A DNA stretch of 64,000 bases, from contig NZ_NPOA01000001.1 in NCBI RefSeq assembly GCF_002287375.1, forward strand, positions 248,001 through 312,000, read 5' to 3'. This document shows positions 25,151-33,209 of this stretch, in pieces. The notes under the pieces are model-generated. The model saw only the letters and a list, made by a program, of their open reading frames with translations. It did no database searches and had not been told where the DNA came from. This DNA is from Virgibacillus profundi (GTDB lineage Bacteria > Bacillota > Bacilli > Bacillales > Amphibacillaceae). The stretch's first letter is position 1, and each line of letters starts with the position of its first letter. Made by a program: the position numbers and the translations under genes.

Positions 25151-26311
25151 TTATTTTCTCAACCTAGTCAATTCCTCAATTTCCTCCAAAACAACACCAG
25201 CCAACGGGTGATCAGCCTCCAGCTGTGACACAGACTGCAATGTCTTTTCATACCCCTGTTCTTCAACCATTTCCTGCAGTTTAGCCGCTTCTTCATCCTG
25301 CTCGTTCTTATATTCCAAAGCAGCCGCAATTGTTTTGGCCAGGTAAACTGGCTCCTTATTCGTAACTTCCATATACATTGTGGCAGGACGAATTAAGCGG
25401 TCATTTGGGCCAAGCTTACGAATTGGGCCTCGTCCCACTCTGGTAACTTCATCGGAAATATACGGGTTCATAAATCGCTTGATAATTTTATTAATATATG
25501 TCTGATGTTTTTCTCTATCGAATTGATATGTTTGGATTAGTGCTTCACCAGATTCGGTTAATGCACCTTTGATGATTTCCTGAACGTTTTGGTCGTTCAT
25601 TGCTTCATTAATTGTTGCATATCCCATATAGTGACCGATATATGCTGGTACTGCATGGCCTGTATTAACCGTAAATAATTTACGTTCAATATAGGGTTTT
25701 AAATCATTAACAAAAGTAATTCCATCAATGGGAGGTGTGTCACCTTCAATCGATGACTCTTCAACAACCCATTCATAATAAGGTTCAACAGACACTTCCA
25801 ATGGATCCTCATTTACTTGATTTGGCACAATTCTATCAACAGCCGCATCCGGGAAACCAAAAAGGTCATTAAACTTTGGTTGTTCTTCTTTTGTTATATG
25901 TTCAAATACCTTCTCTTTTAATAACGTGCTACCGCCAACCATGTTTTCACATGCGATAATATTAAGTGGCTGCTGGTTCGATTTTATTCGTTCACGCAAG
26001 CCTTTTGCTATAAATTCTGAGATCATAGCTAAAATATTCGGACCAACAGCGGTTGTTACAATATCAGCTTTTGAGATAGCGTCAACAACTTTTTCCGGAT
26101 CACTGATACTATTAATTCCTGAAACATTCTTCACGGTGAACTTTTCACTGTCCTCAGCAGCTAAAACAACATGATACTGTTGCTTTTCATTCAATTCCTG
26201 AATAACCGCTTCGTTTACATCAACAAAAGTGGTATGATAATTTGCCTGGTATAAAAGGGAACCAATAAAGCCCCGGCCGATATTCCCAGCACCAAAGTGT
26301 ACAGCTAACAT
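25151..26311 (-). CDS. mtlD: Mannitol-1-phosphate 5-dehydrogenase
   Basis: A 386-aa NAD-dependent cytoplasmic enzyme that turns mannitol-1-phosphate into fructose-6-phosphate. The N-terminal dinucleotide motif is HFGAGNIGRGFIG. The catalytic region has ERKLFTVNTGHAVPAYIGH with the conserved Lys and His. ATG follows GAGGTG and directly abuts the mtlF stop (26312), so translation is coupled. Length matches the family. Confidence 0.95.
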   Translation of the reverse strand: MLAVHFGAGNIGRGFIGSLLYQANYHTTFVDVNEAVIQELNEKQQYHVVLAAEDSEKFTVKNVSGINSISDPEKVVDAISKADIVTTAVGPNILAMISEFIAKGLRERIKSNQQPLNIIACENMVGGSTLLKEKVFEHITKEEQPKFNDLFGFPDAAVDRIVPNQVNEDPLEVSVEPYYEWVVEESSIEGDTPPIDGITFVNDLKPYIERKLFTVNTGHAVPAYIGHYMGYATINEAMNDQNVQEIIKGALTESGEALIQTYQFDREKHQTYINKIIKRFMNPYISDEVTRVGRGPIRKLGPNDRLIRPATMYMEVTNKEPVYLAKTIAAALEYKNEQDEEAAKLQEMVEEQGYEKTLQSVSQLEADHPLAGVVLEEIEELTRLRK

Positions 26312-26749
26312 TTAGTTCACCTCATCGAAAAGAGCTATGATTTCCTCTTTTGAACCAGCATCTAATATTTTTTGGATATTTTCTTCCTCGGAAAGAACGA
26401 TCGCAATTTTTGACAAAACTTCTAAATGTTCGTCTCCCTTACCAGCAATACCAATTAGTACTTTAACAATGTTTCCATCACCAAAATCAACACCATCTGG
26501 TATGGTTACAACAGAAAGTCCGGTTTCTTTTACTAATCCCTTCGCATCCTCTGTTCCATGCGGGATTGCGACATTATTTCCCATAAATGTAGAGGTTAAT
26601 TCTTCTCTCTCCAGCATTTTATCTACATAAGATGCTTCAACATACCCTTTGTTCACCAGGATTTCTCCTGTATAACGAACCGCTTCTTCTTTACTGCTTA
26701 ATGTTACATTTAGATCGATATTTTCTTTGCTTAAAATTTCTTTTGCCAT
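26312..26749 (-). CDS. mtlF: PTS mannitol IIA subunit
   Basis: A 145-aa cytoplasmic phosphocarrier. The phosphohistidine lies in NNVAIPHGTEDAKG. It donates phosphate to the IIB domain of MtlA. ATG follows AAGGAG by 10 nt, 14 bp after the mtlR stop. It is part of mtlA-mtlR-mtlF-mtlD. Confidence 0.95.
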   Translation of the reverse strand: MAKEILSKENIDLNVTLSSKEEAVRYTGEILVNKGYVEASYVDKMLEREELTSTFMGNNVAIPHGTEDAKGLVKETGLSVVTIPDGVDFGDGNIVKVLIGIAGKGDEHLEVLSKIAIVLSEEENIQKILDAGSKEEIIALFDEVN

Positions 26750-26763
26750 TGTATATGCACTCC

Positions 26764-28878
26764 TTAAATGATGATGTTTTTTTCCTGCAAAAACTTTTGA
26801 AATTGTTCAGACAGAAATTGCTTGATATGTGATTCATTCCCGGATTCAAACAATTTGATGCTTTCCTGCCCTTGTATAATTAAACTACTTAGAAAACTTA
26901 AAGCTTCCAACACTTCCTGATGGGTTACCTCTGGTGCCAGCATTAAAACTATTGTATTCATTTTCATGTTTTCCCCATCCATACCTTTAATCGTTAAAGG
27001 ATGGGATAATGAATAGATTGAAAAACTGGGTTTGTATACACCCGCTGAACGGGTATGATACAGCGCAAGAGATGTATCAGGAATTCCGAGTCCACTTATC
27101 TGTTCCCTCTTCAGCAGCTTTTTAAAAACATTCTCGCTATTTGTTAGCCATTTTCCTTTTTTCAATTCATTACATGCCATGCTCAAAATGGACTCCAAGG
27201 ATTTCTTTTCCGTTATTTGTGTCATATGAAAAGAATTCAACAGACTCAAAATTGCCTTGGAGTAATTTTGCATTGCTTCCAGCTTTGGAATGAAGTTATC
27301 GTTATGCACTTTTGCTTGCTTCGATTTCACAGGACTTTTTTCCGGCTTAAAGTTGAGTCTTTTTTGTCTGATTAACTTCTTAATCCGATGAATTTCTGAT
27401 TGGGTTAGCATTGGTGACGCGTGAATATAGTCGCCATCAAATCCTGTTAATGAAATTGTTGAAACAATAATATCATAGCTATCTGTATGAATATCTTCCA
27501 GATCAAACATGGATTTATTGTCAACCTGCTTAATTTCCGGAACTCGTTGCATGAGTCTTGTAGCAAGGATTTTCGCTGTACCAATACCGCTTGAACAGAT
27601 AACCAATGCATGTAAGTCTGTCCTTATTTCACTAGTAAGGAGAATAGCTGCAAAATGAAGGACAAGGTATCCAATTTCATCATCCGGGAATTCCATGTCA
27701 GGGAATAAGTCACGAACTCCTTTTCGGATTAAATAAAAAAGGTCAGAATAATCTCTTGTAATTTCCTCGATTAAGGGATTTTTTATATTCATATCCTGTT
27801 TAAGCCGGTAAATCGTTGGTTTCAAGTGTGCTACTAAATCGTTCAGCAATGGCGCATCATCACTTAAATCCGTATCCAGCTGTGTACTTACATACTGGAT
27901 TAATTCTCTCGCTTTATAGGCGATATCCAAACTGGAATCTTCCATTAAATAATGTTGATTAATACGCAATTTAGCGCCCATTAAATGCATCGTTATATAC
28001 CCTATTTCGTCATCGGGAATATCCATGGAAAGTGAGACTTCCAGATCCTTGATCATGTTACTGGCTATCTCAAATTCCTTTGTTCCTTGGATTTGCTTCA
28101 TATAAACTTTATCAAATGTTATTTTATCGCCTTTTTGAAGACGCTCAATTGCTAATGAAAGATGTACAACTAAACCAATATATGCACTGTCTGCTAATTC
28201 ATGTGGTAACTCTTCTCTTACTAGTTCTACTCTTTTTTCAATCACATTTAAATTTTCAGGATTGACTAAACCCAATAATCGATTTGAAATAGTATTTAAT
28301 TGCTGCTGAGATTTCTTCTGAATACTTTCCTTCAACAGGGAAATATAATCAAAAGGGTCCACATACTTGGAAATTAAATTACTTATTGCAGCACGTTTAT
28401 CCCCCTCATCGCCTTCAACCTTTACGCCATATCCTCTTTTTCGAATAAGTTGGAGCTGATAGTCCGCTAACTCTTCTTCCATTTGATCCAGGTCATTACT
28501 TATTGTTGCTACCGTAACTTTAAGCTCACTTGCAAGCGCGTGAAGCTTGATTGGTTCATTTGTATCAAAAAGGGTGGATAAAATGACAGCCTGTCTTTCA
28601 TCAGATGTGAAGTTGGAGGATGCTACGTTCGCAAGTAACCTCTCCAATTTTTGTTTATCCCTTTTATCTCCAATAATCTGAAGCCCTACTCCCGCTTTTT
28701 TCTTCAGCTTCAGATTATAATCAGCCATCAGCTTTTCAACACTTTTTATGTCCCGATGAATGGTTCTGTCACTCACACCAAGTGCTTTTGCAATTTCCTT
28801 AATAGTTATAGCTTCTTTTGCATTCAATAAAAATTCAATAACTTTTCGTTCCCGACCTGGTAAATACAAATTGTTCAC
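26764..28878 (-). CDS. mtlR: Mannitol operon transcriptional activator
   Basis: A 704-aa regulator. It begins with DeoR-like and Mga-like helix-turn-helix segments (TIKEIAKALGVSDRTIHRDI; HALASELKVTVATISNDLDQ), then two PTS regulation domains (about 195-400), a IIB-like domain with Cys in VICSSGIGTAKIL (about 424) and a IIA-like domain with His in SLALYHTRSAG (about 606). This is the layout of B. subtilis MtlR, which is activated when its PRD2 is phosphorylated by HPr and its IIB domain is not. The start is a GTG at 28878 with a weak site, 13 bp after mtlA. A candidate operator lies before mtlA. Confidence 0.9.
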   Translation of the reverse strand: MNNLYLPGRERKVIEFLLNAKEAITIKEIAKALGVSDRTIHRDIKSVEKLMADYNLKLKKKAGVGLQIIGDKRDKQKLERLLANVASSNFTSDERQAVILSTLFDTNEPIKLHALASELKVTVATISNDLDQMEEELADYQLQLIRKRGYGVKVEGDEGDKRAAISNLISKYVDPFDYISLLKESIQKKSQQQLNTISNRLLGLVNPENLNVIEKRVELVREELPHELADSAYIGLVVHLSLAIERLQKGDKITFDKVYMKQIQGTKEFEIASNMIKDLEVSLSMDIPDDEIGYITMHLMGAKLRINQHYLMEDSSLDIAYKARELIQYVSTQLDTDLSDDAPLLNDLVAHLKPTIYRLKQDMNIKNPLIEEITRDYSDLFYLIRKGVRDLFPDMEFPDDEIGYLVLHFAAILLTSEIRTDLHALVICSSGIGTAKILATRLMQRVPEIKQVDNKSMFDLEDIHTDSYDIIVSTISLTGFDGDYIHASPMLTQSEIHRIKKLIRQKRLNFKPEKSPVKSKQAKVHNDNFIPKLEAMQNYSKAILSLLNSFHMTQITEKKSLESILSMACNELKKGKWLTNSENVFKKLLKREQISGLGIPDTSLALYHTRSAGVYKPSFSIYSLSHPLTIKGMDGENMKMNTIVLMLAPEVTHQEVLEALSFLSSLIIQGQESIKLFESGNESHIKQFLSEQFQKFLQEKNIII

Positions 28879-28891
28879 CGCCCTGTTTGGT

Positions 28892-30334
28892 TTAGTTCTT
28901 AAGTCTTTGAACTAACTCTTCATATTTAGGACTGTTCAGGAAGTTTTCCACAGAAATATGTTCTGCAGTTGGTAATTTCATTTTGGCTCTATCTGTTAAA
29001 TCCTTATGGGTAATAACGATATCAGCATCATCAGGTATTTCATTAATTGCTTTATTTGTAACGAAAATATCGATATCAGCTTTTTTAAATTTATTTTTTA
29101 ATAGGGAAGATCCCATTGCACTTGAACCCATCCCCGCATCACAGGCAAAAATAATTTTATTTATTTCGTCTTTGCTTTTTTCCTGTTCTTCCTGACTTTC
29201 AGCTTGAGCATCCGTTTCTTCGTCTTTTTGACCAAGCGCACCAGTTACAGAGCTCTTCTTCCCTTTCATTTCTTCCATTTTTCCAGTCGCTTCTGAAAGA
29301 TCTTCCTCTTCTGTCTTACTTGTTTTCAAAATTAATGCAGCAAGAAAGAATGAAACCGCAGCAGCTACAATGACACCTAGCGCAATACCTAGATAGCTTC
29401 CCTTTGATGCCATTATAAATACAGCAAAAATACTACCTGGTGATGCTGTTGCGACTAATCCCGCTCCAAAGATTTGAAATGTGAGCACACCACTAACTCC
29501 CCCACCAATTGCAGCTAGAAGTAATGCAGGCTTCGATAGTATATATGGGAAATAAATCTCATGGATCCCACCCAAAAATTGAATAACTATAGCACCAGGT
29601 GCAGAACTTTTTGACATTCCTTTTCCAAAAATAGCGAATGCAAGCAAGATACCTAATCCTGGTCCAGGGTTTGCTTCTAGTAAGAATAGAATGGATTTAC
29701 CTGTGTCTGCAGCCTGTTCCACTCCAATTGGGCCTAATATGCCATGATTAATTGCATTGTTTAAAAATAAAATCTTAGCTGGTTCTATAATGACATTTGC
29801 TAATGGTAATAATCCAGCATTGATAATTGTTTCAACACCTGCAGCTAATACATTATTTAAACTTTCTACTACTGGTCCAATTAGTTTTACAGCAATACCT
29901 GCTAATATTGCAGCAAGAATACCAGCAGAGAAGTTATTGTAAAGCATTTCAAATCCAGATTTAATTTTATCGAGGAATGCCTGATCAATTTTCTTCATGA
30001 GATAACCAGCTAATGGCCCCATGATCATTGCACCTAAAAACATCGGAATGTCAGCACCAACGATGACCCCCATCGTTGCAGTCGCACCAACAACCCCTCC
30101 ACGGAAACCATGTACCATTCGCCCACCAGTAAAACCGATTAATAGTGGCAATAAATAATTAATCATCGGATCTACTAATGTTGCCAATTGTTCATTTGGC
30201 CACCACCCATCTGGAATAAATAATGCGGTTATAATACCCCAAGCAATAAATGCGCCAATGTTCGGCATAATCATACCACTCAAATAACTGCCAAACCGCT
30301 GAACCTTAGCACGAAATCCTCTATTTTCAGCCAT
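28892..30334 (-). CDS. mtlA: PTS mannitol transporter, IICB subunit
   Basis: A 480-aa fusion. The N-terminal ~345 residues are the membrane channel with many helices and the family motif FLGGIHEIYFPYI. A long charged linker (about 345-390, rich in Glu and Lys) joins it to the IIB domain, whose phosphocysteine is in FACDAGMGSSAMG (about 398). It imports mannitol and releases mannitol-1-phosphate. First gene of the mannitol operon. Confidence 0.95.
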   Translation of the reverse strand: MAENRGFRAKVQRFGSYLSGMIMPNIGAFIAWGIITALFIPDGWWPNEQLATLVDPMINYLLPLLIGFTGGRMVHGFRGGVVGATATMGVIVGADIPMFLGAMIMGPLAGYLMKKIDQAFLDKIKSGFEMLYNNFSAGILAAILAGIAVKLIGPVVESLNNVLAAGVETIINAGLLPLANVIIEPAKILFLNNAINHGILGPIGVEQAADTGKSILFLLEANPGPGLGILLAFAIFGKGMSKSSAPGAIVIQFLGGIHEIYFPYILSKPALLLAAIGGGVSGVLTFQIFGAGLVATASPGSIFAVFIMASKGSYLGIALGVIVAAAVSFFLAALILKTSKTEEEDLSEATGKMEEMKGKKSSVTGALGQKDEETDAQAESQEEQEKSKDEINKIIFACDAGMGSSAMGSSLLKNKFKKADIDIFVTNKAINEIPDDADIVITHKDLTDRAKMKLPTAEHISVENFLNSPKYEELVQRLKN

Positions 30335-30389
30335 CTTAACCTCTCCCTTTTTTATATTAAAAATAATTTATTATTCCTTCTATACTCTA

Positions 30390-30418
30390 ATGATATGCGC
30401 TTACATTTGGCTTTTCAA
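30390..30418 (-). promoter_or_regulatory. Promoter of the mannitol operon
   Basis: On the minus strand TTGAAA (30413-30418), 17 bp, TATCAT (30390-30395). The spacer contains GTAAGCGC, which matches half of a cre site, so catabolite repression is possible but not shown. Confidence 0.5.
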
Positions 30419-30437
30419 TCTAATCAAAATACCAATT

Positions 30438-30457
30438 TGTCAAATCACTTGTTGACA
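30438..30457. promoter_or_regulatory. Candidate MtlR operator
   Basis: TGTCAA and TTGACA form an inverted repeat around 8 bp. It is centred about 30 bp upstream of the -35 box, a position suited to an activator. B. subtilis MtlR sites are built of similar TTGNCA/TGNCAA halves. Confidence 0.45.
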
Positions 30458-30602
30458 TTATTAAAAAGAAACCTTTACCACTTATTTTTGGATAAGTAAG
30501 ATGGAGAAAATTATACGATAAGTATTTCTGTTATAGTACTTCCCGTTATGATTAGGACATAACAAGTTTTGTGGCAGTTGGGGGGATAGTTTTTATTATC
30601 AC

Positions 30603-30632
30603 AAAAAAAGCGCCAGTCCCGGACGCTCTAAA
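30603..30632 (-). terminator. Decayed copy of the gatD-type terminator
   Basis: The sequence is close to the terminator at 8771-8799: AGCG and CGCT arms, the central CCGGGA region, then T7 on the minus strand. It belongs to the adjoining pseudogene. Confidence 0.6.
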
Positions 30633-30660
30633 ATTTTTATTCATTTAACCTGTGCTAGAT

Positions 30661-30870
30661 CAAAAAGGTTCTTTTCTATTTATGATTTTACCAAAAGTTG
30701 TTCTAATGGAAGGTGAGGTGAAATGTTTGGTTTTCATTTACTTGCCTTATACTCATACTGTTAACAGTAATGCTTAACTCCTGTCAAGGGAAGCATGTAG
30801 AGTACCATGAATACAACTTGTCCACTTTTTTCAGGCAATACAAATACTTGTTAAGTTATGTTCGGGTTTG
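30661..30870 (-). pseudogene. Decayed, internally deleted gatD-like dehydrogenase gene
   Basis: Three blocks align with the 3' part of the intact gene at 8823-9875, in order and orientation. AAGGTTCTTTTCTATTTATG matches the area near 8860. AATGGAAGGTGAGGTGAAAT matches the area near 8909. ATACAACTTGTCCACTTTTT with the following AGGCAATACAAATAC matches the area near 9107. The stretch between the second and third blocks is mostly missing, and stops and shifts break the frame. The terminator downstream is also preserved. This is a relic of a second polyol-phosphate dehydrogenase gene. Confidence 0.7.
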
Positions 30871-30939
30871 AAGATTGTATATTAGTTCAAATTTATGCGC
30901 TGGAAACCATATCACTTACAGGTTTCCAGCTGTTCTTTC

Positions 30940-31074
30940 TCACTTCATCTTCTCAGGCAACCCATGAATAGATTCAATCAATTGGTTTAGTTTCCCCTCA
31001 ATCCGGTGCAGCAAATAAAACGTCACCGCAATGGGAAAGCCTAATTCTGTAATGAATGGTATCCAGGTTTCCAA
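30940..31074 (-). CDS. YvrJ-family small membrane protein
   Basis: A 44-aa protein, too short for most gene callers. It starts at a TTG (31074) 8 nt after GGAGGAGG: METWIPFITELGFPIAVTFY, then LLHRIEGKLNQLIESI. One membrane helix is followed by an amphipathic helix. YvrJ proteins commonly follow DUF1659 and DUF2922 genes in Bacilli, as here, and all three are of unknown function. It is separated from the DUF2922 gene by a GTTGAGAGA array. Confidence 0.75.
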   Translation of the reverse strand: METWIPFITELGFPIAVTFYLLHRIEGKLNQLIESIHGLPEKMK

Positions 31075-31209
31075 TGGTAGAACCTCCTCCTATGATTATT
31101 TTTGCTGGGGGTTTCCGGATTTATGATGTAGTTGGATGGATTTTATATGGAAATGTGCTGCTTAAGTTCTATTTAGATAAATACGGTATGTTGCTATAAA
31201 ACTGCTAAA

Positions 31210-31394
31210 GTTGAGAGACAGATTCAGATTGTTGAGAGAGATTAGCAGAAAGTTGAGAGATAGCTCCCCATTGTTGAGAGATAGTTGCATATTCTGTTGT
31301 TTTCTCTCAACTTTCACTGGGAGTCTCTCAACTTATCTGGCTTTCTCTCAACTTCCACCCAGGATCTCTCAACTCTCAATCTGTATCTCTCAAC
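31210..31394. repeat. Palindromic 21-bp-period GTTGAGAGA array (locus 3)
   Basis: The cleanest of the three. Forward GTTGAGAGA starts at 31210, 31231, 31252 and 31273, all 21 bp apart. Inverted TCTCTCAAC starts at 31303, 31324, 31344, 31365 and 31386 (21, 20, 21, 21). All nine motifs are exact. Spacers of 12 bp (11 once) are unrelated to one another. The arms are symmetrical about 31292. Confidence 0.9.
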
Positions 31395-31464
31395 TTCACC
31401 CCCCAGCTCCTAGTTCCACTCATGTCTCCATCCCAGCTCCGTAAACCCGCACCCCCATCTAACC

Positions 31465-31496
31465 AAAACAGACCAGTGGCCCGGCCGCTGGTCTGT
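31465..31496 (-). terminator. Terminator after the DUF2922 gene
   Basis: ACAGACCAG (31468-31476) and CTGGTCTGT (31488-31496) form a 9-bp stem with a GC-rich interior, followed by T on the minus strand. Confidence 0.8.
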
Positions 31497-31513
31497 TTCA
31501 ATAAAGCATTCCA

Positions 31514-31732
31514 TTATAGTCCTAAATCCACTTCTTCTATAATACGTTCAACCAATCGTGCGCTCTTCTTAGCAACCAGATCGCCGCCTGATGATGTAAA
31601 TGCATTTTGTGCAATGATTTCATCCATTGCTGCATTTACTGTAGCAGGATCAACTGGTTCGATCGGTACATCGAGTGAGTATGTTACCGTTTTGCCATCG
31701 TAATTTTCAAATTTAAGCTCCAGCTTTTTCAT
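31514..31732 (-). CDS. DUF2922 family protein
   Basis: A 72-aa cytoplasmic protein. The beta-rich start KKLELKFENYDGKTVTYSLD and the helix VNAAMDEIIAQNAF followed by VAKKSARLVERIIEEVDLGL are typical of DUF2922. ATG follows AAGGGAGG by 7 nt. It is encoded 34 bp after a DUF1659 gene, its usual partner. The function of the pair is unknown. A truncated copy of its 3' end lies at 17246-17330. Confidence 0.85.
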   Translation of the reverse strand: MKKLELKFENYDGKTVTYSLDVPIEPVDPATVNAAMDEIIAQNAFTSSGGDLVAKKSARLVERIIEEVDLGL

Positions 31733-31766
31733 ATTCTGACCTCCCTTCTTTATTGTTTTTTAAGCT

Positions 31767-31991
31767 TTAAGCCTGTCTGATGTCTGAGCTGTCTTTACGG
31801 TGAATATTGTAAAGATTTCGCTCCTGCAAGCCTGCGAATGCTACTGCGATTGTATACAATTGATCCGCTGTCGCAGTTGTCTTCACACTGTTAAAGCTTT
31901 TCGTTTTGTAGATTGGTAATCCTGTTGATGTATCAATTCCATCATTCAGCACCAACTGCAACTGAGAATTCGTCATATCCTGTACTGCCAT
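31767..31991 (-). CDS. DUF1659 family protein
   Basis: A 74-aa protein with LQLVLNDGIDTSTGLPIYKT and KTTATADQLYTIAVAFAGLQ, the pattern of DUF1659. ATG at 31991 is about 7 nt after GGGAGGTG and is preferred to the GTG at 32000. It heads the small DUF1659-DUF2922-YvrJ group. Function unknown. Confidence 0.85.
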   Translation of the reverse strand: MAVQDMTNSQLQLVLNDGIDTSTGLPIYKTKSFNSVKTTATADQLYTIAVAFAGLQERNLYNIHRKDSSDIRQA

Positions 31992-32000
31992 GTAACTCAC

Positions 32001-32327
32001 CTCCCTTTCATAACTACTATCGAATTGGATGGTGGAAAGGGGGCATGGGGAGGATATTTAATTTTTAAACTGCTATCTTTTTTTAAAAAAGACTAGGTAA
32101 AAAGTTAAAATAGTATAATTTTGCTTTTTGCTCTATTTATCAGCTGTAAAATTCCATCAACATTATAGAAAATTAATTTTTATGAAATATATTATATGGA
32201 AATTCTGCTTTTCGACGTATAAATGTTTTTTTAACAAATTGCGCCTTTAACAGTGAAGTGGTATATTCTAAGTAAGATTTGAAAAGCAACACAAACTATA
32301 GAAATTTTAAAGGAAGGAGGAATTGGG
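32001..32327. other. Divergent intergenic region
   Basis: A 327-bp A+T-rich region between the DUF1659 gene and the coiled-coil gene, which point away from each other. It should contain two promoters; I cannot place either with confidence and see no other structure. Confidence 0.5.
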
Positions 32328-32873
32328 ATGTCTGACAAAATACTAAATCATATAATGGATCGAATAGAGTTTATGAGTAATAAAATGGTCACCAAAGATG
32401 ATCTTGAGACCATGGCGACCAAAAGCGACATCAAAAATATGGCTACTAAAGATGACCTCAAGACCATGGCTACCAAGAGCGATATCAAGAATATGGCGGC
32501 CAAAAGTGATCTCAACAACATGGCAACTAAAGATGATATCAAAAACTTAGCTGCCAATATTAAAAGCCTTGAAGAAAAAACGAATCAAAATACTGATAAA
32601 ATCGCCCTTAATTTCAAACAGATTGTAACGAACACGGAGCAATCGTTCTCTTTAAAGGATGATATGAAGGAATTGAAAGTTAGCGGTAAAAGGCTTGAAG
32701 ATAAATCAGACAAAAACACTGATAAGATTGACCTGAATTACAAGCAAATTGTTGCTAATTCGGAGCAGTTGAACGCTTTGACAAACAGCAGTACAAAGCA
32801 GGAAGATATTTTAGCAACGCTGGCATTACGTTCCATTGAACAGGAAGGTAAGCTAAGAAGTGCGGATCTCTAA
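32328..32873 (+). CDS. Coiled-coil protein with 9-residue repeats
   Basis: A 181-aa protein. Residues about 19-72 are tandem nonapeptides of the type MATKSDIKN / MATKDDLKT (about six copies), mirrored by 27-bp DNA repeats at 32400-32550. Two longer repeats follow (EEKTNQNTDKIALNFKQIV and EDKSDKNTDKIDLNYKQIV, about 50 residues apart). Everything is predicted helical, with no membrane segment or signal. ATG follows AGGAAGGAGG. The TKxD repeat recalls Bdr-type and phage-tail-associated coiled coils, but I cannot assign a function. It is likely an oligomeric rod or scaffold. Confidence 0.7.
   Translation: MSDKILNHIMDRIEFMSNKMVTKDDLETMATKSDIKNMATKDDLKTMATKSDIKNMAAKSDLNNMATKDDIKNLAANIKSLEEKTNQNTDKIALNFKQIVTNTEQSFSLKDDMKELKVSGKRLEDKSDKNTDKIDLNYKQIVANSEQLNALTNSSTKQEDILATLALRSIEQEGKLRSADL
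32400..32553 (+). repeat. 27-bp tandem repeats inside the coiled-coil gene
   Basis: Units of the form ATGGC(G/T)AC(C/T)AA(A/G)AG(C/T)GA repeat every 27 bp and encode the nonapeptides. Synonymous differences between units show they are not a very recent expansion. Confidence 0.75.
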
Positions 32874-33209
32874 TAAGGGATTTTCTTTACAGAATAAAAC
32901 GATATATACCCATATTTAATTAACATATACTACAAGAGCAACTATCTCTCCCACCATGTTCAGTTCAACACTTAAAATCCCAATTTCATAAAAAAGAAGC
33001 ACAATTATTTAAGCAGATGCAACTCCAAATCTGACTCTAGGACTTCTTGATACTACTCAAACTTATCTACTGTGCTTCTTGATCATTTTTGCTAAATTAC
33101 TCAAATCCAGCATTTAAGGTGATAGAATACCTAAGGTTAAACTCTATCAATCTGCACACCTAAAAAATAAAACACCTCCAGCACAAGACTGAAGATGCTT
33201 TACCTAAAA
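32874..33209. other. Convergent intergenic region with inverted repeats
   Basis: AAGAAGCACA (32994-33003) and TGTGCTTCTT (33071-33080) form a 10-bp inverted repeat around 67 bp, with A/T runs outside on both strands. The tagE terminator is at 33160-33197. No gene is seen. Confidence 0.5.
33160..33197 (-). terminator. Terminator after the tagE-like gene
   Basis: On the minus strand CATCTTCAG pairs with CTGGAGGTG (two G-U pairs), then TTTTATTTTTT. Confidence 0.75.

Larger units (their letters stand above)
30335..30939. other. Intergenic region with mtl promoter and decayed gatD copy
   Basis: Holds the mtl control region (30390-30457) and the remains of a gatD-like gene with its terminator (30603-30870). 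Nothing else is recognised. Confidence 0.6.
31075..31513. other. Intergenic region holding array and terminator
   Basis: The gap between YvrJ and DUF2922 genes holds the array at 31210-31394 and the terminator at 31465-31496. Its right part (31400-31513) is duplicated at 17141-17250. Confidence 0.7.
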
